A stretch of DNA of 64,000 nt from Agrypnia vestita (Eukaryota > Arthropoda > Insecta > Trichoptera > Phryganeidae), in contig JADDOH010000326.1 in the NCBI GenBank assembly GCA_016648135.1, positions 1-64,000 on the forward strand, in the 5' to 3' direction. Below are positions 60,705-64,000 of the stretch, one piece after another (the first letter of the stretch is position 1; the number at the start of each line of letters is the position of its first letter). The notes below the pieces were generated by a model that was given only the letters and a program-made list of their open reading frames with translations, was not told where the DNA came from and searched no databases. The position numbers and the translations under genes are program-made.

Positions 60705-60945
60705 GGAGAAGTGTCTTTGTATCTTCATTGACAAATTATTCAATAGCATATCACATTCCAAACTCACCGAGACTCTAAGGTAAATCGGAATAGACGGAAC
60801 GGTGTTATCATGGTTATGGAACTATGGAGTTATTTAAAAGTAGATTTCAATATGTTAAAATAAATAATAACAAAAGTGAATCCAAAACCACATCGTTGGG
60901 CACGCCACAAGGAACCTTCATCGGTCCAATCCTTTTTAATAATAA
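60705..60945 (+). pseudogene. Reverse transcriptase fragment
   Basis: EKCLCIFIDKLFNSISHSKL (an FxDxxxAF-like stretch), frame breaks, then TTSLGTPQGTFIGPILFN, which is the PQG block of RT. Truncated on the right by an AATAATAATAATAA run. Confidence 0.6.
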
Positions 60946-61208
60946 TAATAATAAAACTTTATTCCAGTATGTGGGAGGTTAGTCCAGTCACACATATTCC
61001 ATATAATTATACATACATAAAATTATAATACGAGCGATATATACAAATATAAGAGGATATGGATGTATAAACAGAGATTATCACGTGCAGGTATATAATA
61101 GGTAAGATATATAAAGGAATAAGGTACATAACAAAAAATATTCAAATAAATAAGGCATACAGAGTAAGATAGACATGTTGCGAAGTGAAGTTGCAGTCGA
61201 TCTCAGGG

Positions 61209-61900
61209 TGAAACTAACCAACTATGACTAATGAGATTAAAATCGGCCAGGTTAATGTTGGCCGATCGCGCGCTACATCCCTTGAGTTGCAGCGTGTGAT
61301 TAGCGAATTTAATATAACTATGATACTGGTTCAGGAACAGTACACGAGGCAGAGCAGGTCCCCCGGGATTGAGGCGCCCCTCGTTATGATCGAGGAGGAT
61401 GTGTCACCTGGTGCAGGTATATTGGTCGACAGCAATCGCCTGAAACCCCTGTACCTGGCACACCTCTCTGATAGTATCGAGTGTGCGCCTCCGTCGTGCG
61501 ACCCTGTGGGCCCTCACATTCTAGGTCTCTCCCGTACCCTGGATGAATTAAAAGGGAAGTGTTCCGCACAAGAACAAGCAAACAAAGGGCGGTCCGCTGA
61601 GTCCGCTCCGACGGCCGAGAAGCGTAGTAGCGGCCGGAGAAATACAGCACGGGTGCCTCGTATAAAACATCATATTTCGCTGTGATGCGAATTCGTCATA
61701 GAGAAGCGCCGGCCGTCGTCCAAAATTCTCAGCCAGGGGCGCAGAAGATCGCGGAGGCTGGATCGTAGATTCACTGCAGTAGTCGGGTACCGGCAGAATT
61801 CTCCAATAGGTATCAGGAGATAAATAAAATGCAGATGAAAGCGGTCCAGGGGCGTTCTAATCACCACACTGGAGTGTAACAGGTGACCGCCATACAAAAC
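61209..61900 (+). pseudogene. R1-type non-LTR endonuclease N-terminal fragment
   Basis: The open frame at 61224-61685 begins MTNEIKIGQVNVGRSRATSL and continues ELQRVISEFNITMILVQEQY, the start of an R1-clade apurinic-type endonuclease. From about residue 90 the similarity is lost (GPHILGLSRTLDELKGKCSA), suggesting an internal deletion that joins 5' and 3' parts. GC-rich relative to its flanks. Confidence 0.65.
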
Positions 61901-62930
61901 CATTTTTATTTATAAAATTCTCAGACATTTACAGGATGTTATGCAACCGCAAGTTACGCAATCCAATCAGAGTGGGCAAAATCTCCCCTCCATGTCGCCG
62001 TGGTTTGAATCGCGACTGGTGTCATCCGGGAACTAGACCCGCGAGCGGCCGGACTGACCCCGGTCTGAAGATAGAAAAAGATTAATAAAAGGTTTTGCAT
62101 GTATCCCACAGGGCTACAAAACTGTGTCACGTGTGGGCCTGACCTTGCATAAGGCTGTGACACAGTTCATTGAACCTGCAGGGTCTTACTAATTTAGGAA
62201 ATGCCTTAAATAAGTCGACCGTGAAGGGCCGAAGTTAAATCAGGCCATAAAGGTAGTTGGACTAATTGATACGCGATGCTTTCCATAATTACTGCACAGT
62301 ACTCACCCTAACGAGTATTTTGATACCACTCTTGACTATGGACAAAGTGGTTTTCGATACTTATCGCGTTTTTAAGAAAATTTCAAAAAGTCAATTTTTC
62401 TTCCAAGTCAAAAAATGAGCCTATATAGGCATGTGTATACTCTCTAGATAGGTATTTACTTTGCGATCATGATACAAAAAGATTCATCAAGATCGGACAC
62501 TTCTGTCAGAAGTTATTTCTACTTTTGTGATTTCGGCAATAATTGACCTCAGTGGCGGTCAGATTAAAATCAGTTAAAATCAGTTAAAATTAGTTTACCG
62601 GTTTTTAAGCATTACCAATGGATAGGTTTTGACTGGGCGCGTCTTGTAGTAATATTTTCAAGTATGTCAGATAAATATTACTTGCGCAATATGCCTTCAA
62701 AGGGGGCTGCGGAGAAAATTTTCTCATTTATTTTCTCAGGCGTCCCGGTACAACTTTACATGTGTAAAAGTTTATCAACTTAAGAAGTATTCTCGTTGAG
62801 AACACTATAAAAAAGGTTTCAGTTTGATTTGGTGTCTGTGAGATCTGTAATCTCACTTTGATTAATTTCCATAAAAATTTCAATAATCAGAAAAAAATGT
62901 GTTTTTTATCATATAACTGCCGATAACTCA
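61901..62930. other. Intergenic repeat debris
   Basis: 62430-62530 is an inverted relative of 17190-17290 (blocks TCTAGATAGG, TACAAAAAGATT, GTCCGATC-like). No gene recognised; a 69-codon open frame at 61954-62163 is judged spurious. Confidence 0.45.
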
Positions 62931-62934
62931 CTAT

Positions 62935-63078
62935 GGCCCGGTTGTTTCAAATTCGATCAAAGTAAGCGTAGAGTTTAAACTGAAATTTTACGTTCTCCAC
63001 CAATCAGACGATCCGTTTTCGTAAAAATCTATGCTTTTATCGACCGCTTACTTTGATCGAACTTGAAACAACCGGGCC
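62935..63078. mobile_element. 144-bp foldback MITE of the GGCCCGGTTGTTTCAA family
   Basis: GGCCCGGTTGTTTCAAATTC and the inverted right end GAACTTGAAACAACCGGGCC; arms about 34 bp with one mismatch. TAT flanks both sides. Nearly the same sequence forms part of the element at 22578. Confidence 0.85.
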
Positions 63079-63635
63079 TATATCGCGCAGTGTGTGTGCG
63101 AATTTACTTGACAACTCTTTATTTCAGGTAAATTTTATAAAATATTTCTGACCATGTAATTTCCTCAAAAGTGACCGGCAACTGATTATGCCGGGATTTT
63201 AAAATGACTTTACTTTCAGTGTTCAACCAAAATGGTTCAGATAATAGAGCAAACTTGCGTCTTACGCAAAATAAAAATACCTCCCGCTTTCTCTTTTATT
63301 GAACAATAAAAATGTGACACTCCATTTTTACATACAGTCATGATGCAATTCTGTCAAGCTCCTGGATTTCAACAAGGAATTCCAAATTTTGAAATCAGAG
63401 ATATTCACAAGCATTTATAGTACAATATTATTCCAGTATGAAAAACATGTCTGGATCACGCTGTACAACACATTTATTTGTTCAAAGCGGGGCGTAATTT
63501 TACTTTCCGATAATTTCTCTCGATTCATTCTCTTAATTGCGAGTTCCAGACCTGTCGCCCAGGTTACCGACTTAGATATGGTATTCACCCCCGGCTGGGT
63601 CGGGGCGACCAAGTGCTAATGATGATAATACCCTT

Positions 63636-63735
63636 CAAGTTTGTGTTTACTGGGGTATTATGCCGTGTTGTTACGACCTTTCGGGCCGACGTTTCGGATC
63701 CCATTGCAGGGTCCATCATTAGGGCTGATATGTTG
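63636..63735 (-). ncRNA. Hammerhead-ribozyme-like segment of the Penelope-type terminus
   Basis: On the minus strand: CTAATGA (63723-63717; consensus CTGATGA, one change), a loop with CCC/GGG pairing, CCGAAAC (63697-63691), then a hairpin CGGCC-CGAAA-GGTCG and TA. The order matches a hammerhead core. Penelope-like elements are known to carry hammerheads in their terminal repeats. This copy's changed core base suggests weak or no activity. Confidence 0.45.
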
Positions 63736-63786
63736 TCTTGAATGTTGGTGTTGTGTTAAGTATCGGCTTGCAATACCGTGCCGAAG

Positions 63787-63999
63787 TCATGATGTGTTTG
63801 TATTGTGTTGTATGTATGATTCATCTGTTTTCTGATCACTATCTCTGCGGAGTCTGCGACGAGAATGACTTTGAAGCGCCGGATACCAAGATGTTTTTAA
63901 TTTGAGACCATCATCTCTATTAATGTTTATCGGATGCTTGTAGATTTCTAGTGCTTCCTTGATAAGACGCGCATGGTGACTCTTAGGCTTTCCAAGGAT
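63787..63999 (-). CDS. Penelope-like element, C-terminus (GIY-YIG endonuclease end), runs off the window
   Basis: A frame open from the window edge to TGA at 63787-63789 (70 codons visible). It reads LGKPKSHHARLIKEALEIYK, HPININRDDGLKLKTSWYPA, then an Arg-rich tail. The IKEALEIYKxPxNxNRDDG...SWxP pattern is the C-terminal part of the GIY-YIG endonuclease of Penelope-like retroelements (from memory of the family). The hammerhead-like sequence follows about 60 bases downstream. The RT domain must lie to the right of the window. Confidence 0.75.
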   Translation of the reverse strand: MLGKPKSHHARLIKEALEIYKHPININRDDGLKLKTSWYPALQSHSRRRLRRDSDQKTDESYIQHNTNTS

Positions 64000-64000
64000 T

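Overview
The window looks like animal nuclear DNA, most likely from an insect and probably a moth or butterfly. The evidence is AT-rich introns, four conserved intron-containing genes with GT/AG junctions, and a dense mix of mariner, Tc1, pogo, hAT, PIF/Harbinger-like, Helitron, non-LTR, Penelope-like and tRNA-derived SINE sequences. The species cannot be fixed from the sequence alone. No prokaryotic genes, CRISPR array or virus was seen.

Four host genes can be rebuilt exon by exon. (1) The last three coding exons of trimethylguanosine synthase (Tgs1-like) lie on the plus strand at 5335-8869. (2) A complete two-exon Sm protein F gene (SNRPF/SmF) lies on the minus strand at 21450-22063. (3) A complete three-exon TMEM64-like VTT-domain membrane protein lies on the plus strand at 25094-32719. 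(4) Nine exons of alanine-glyoxylate aminotransferase 2 (AGXT2-like) lie on the minus strand at 40464-54883, with the first coding exon not found. Tgs1 and SmF both serve spliceosomal snRNPs (cap hypermethylation and the Sm ring); this is a functional link, not an operon. A two-exon minus-strand ORF of unknown function (1623-2561) with a 66-residue internal duplication lies to the left.

Layout: 1-1451 decayed transposon ORFs including a hAT C-terminus; 1.6-2.6 kb the unknown gene; 2.6-5.3 kb palindromes, a MITE and Penelope/non-LTR debris; 5.3-8.9 kb Tgs1 with an apparently intact mariner in its intron; 9-16 kb intergenic, with a broken Helitron whose 3' hairpin and CTAG end are visible; 16-21 kb Tc1 remnants and a TATA/initiator-like promoter; 21.4-22.1 kb SmF; 22.6-23 kb a MITE; 25-32.7 kb TMEM64, whose 6.5 kb intron holds SINEs, a hAT MITE and a very A-rich non-LTR element; 33.6-35.3 kb a dead pogo/Tigger-like element; 37.6 kb an inverted Penelope-derived repeat; 39.4 kb a tRNA-like sequence; 40.5-54.9 kb AGXT2 with many intronic MITEs; 58.2-60.7 kb a 2.5 kb element containing a long inverted repeat; 60.7-64 kb retroelement pieces, ending in the 3' part of a Penelope-like element (GIY-YIG C-terminus plus a hammerhead-ribozyme-like segment).

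I did not find a clearly new multi-gene system. The most interesting signals are the Penelope-linked hammerhead-like motifs, the nested inverted-repeat element, the intact mariner, and the unknown two-exon gene.
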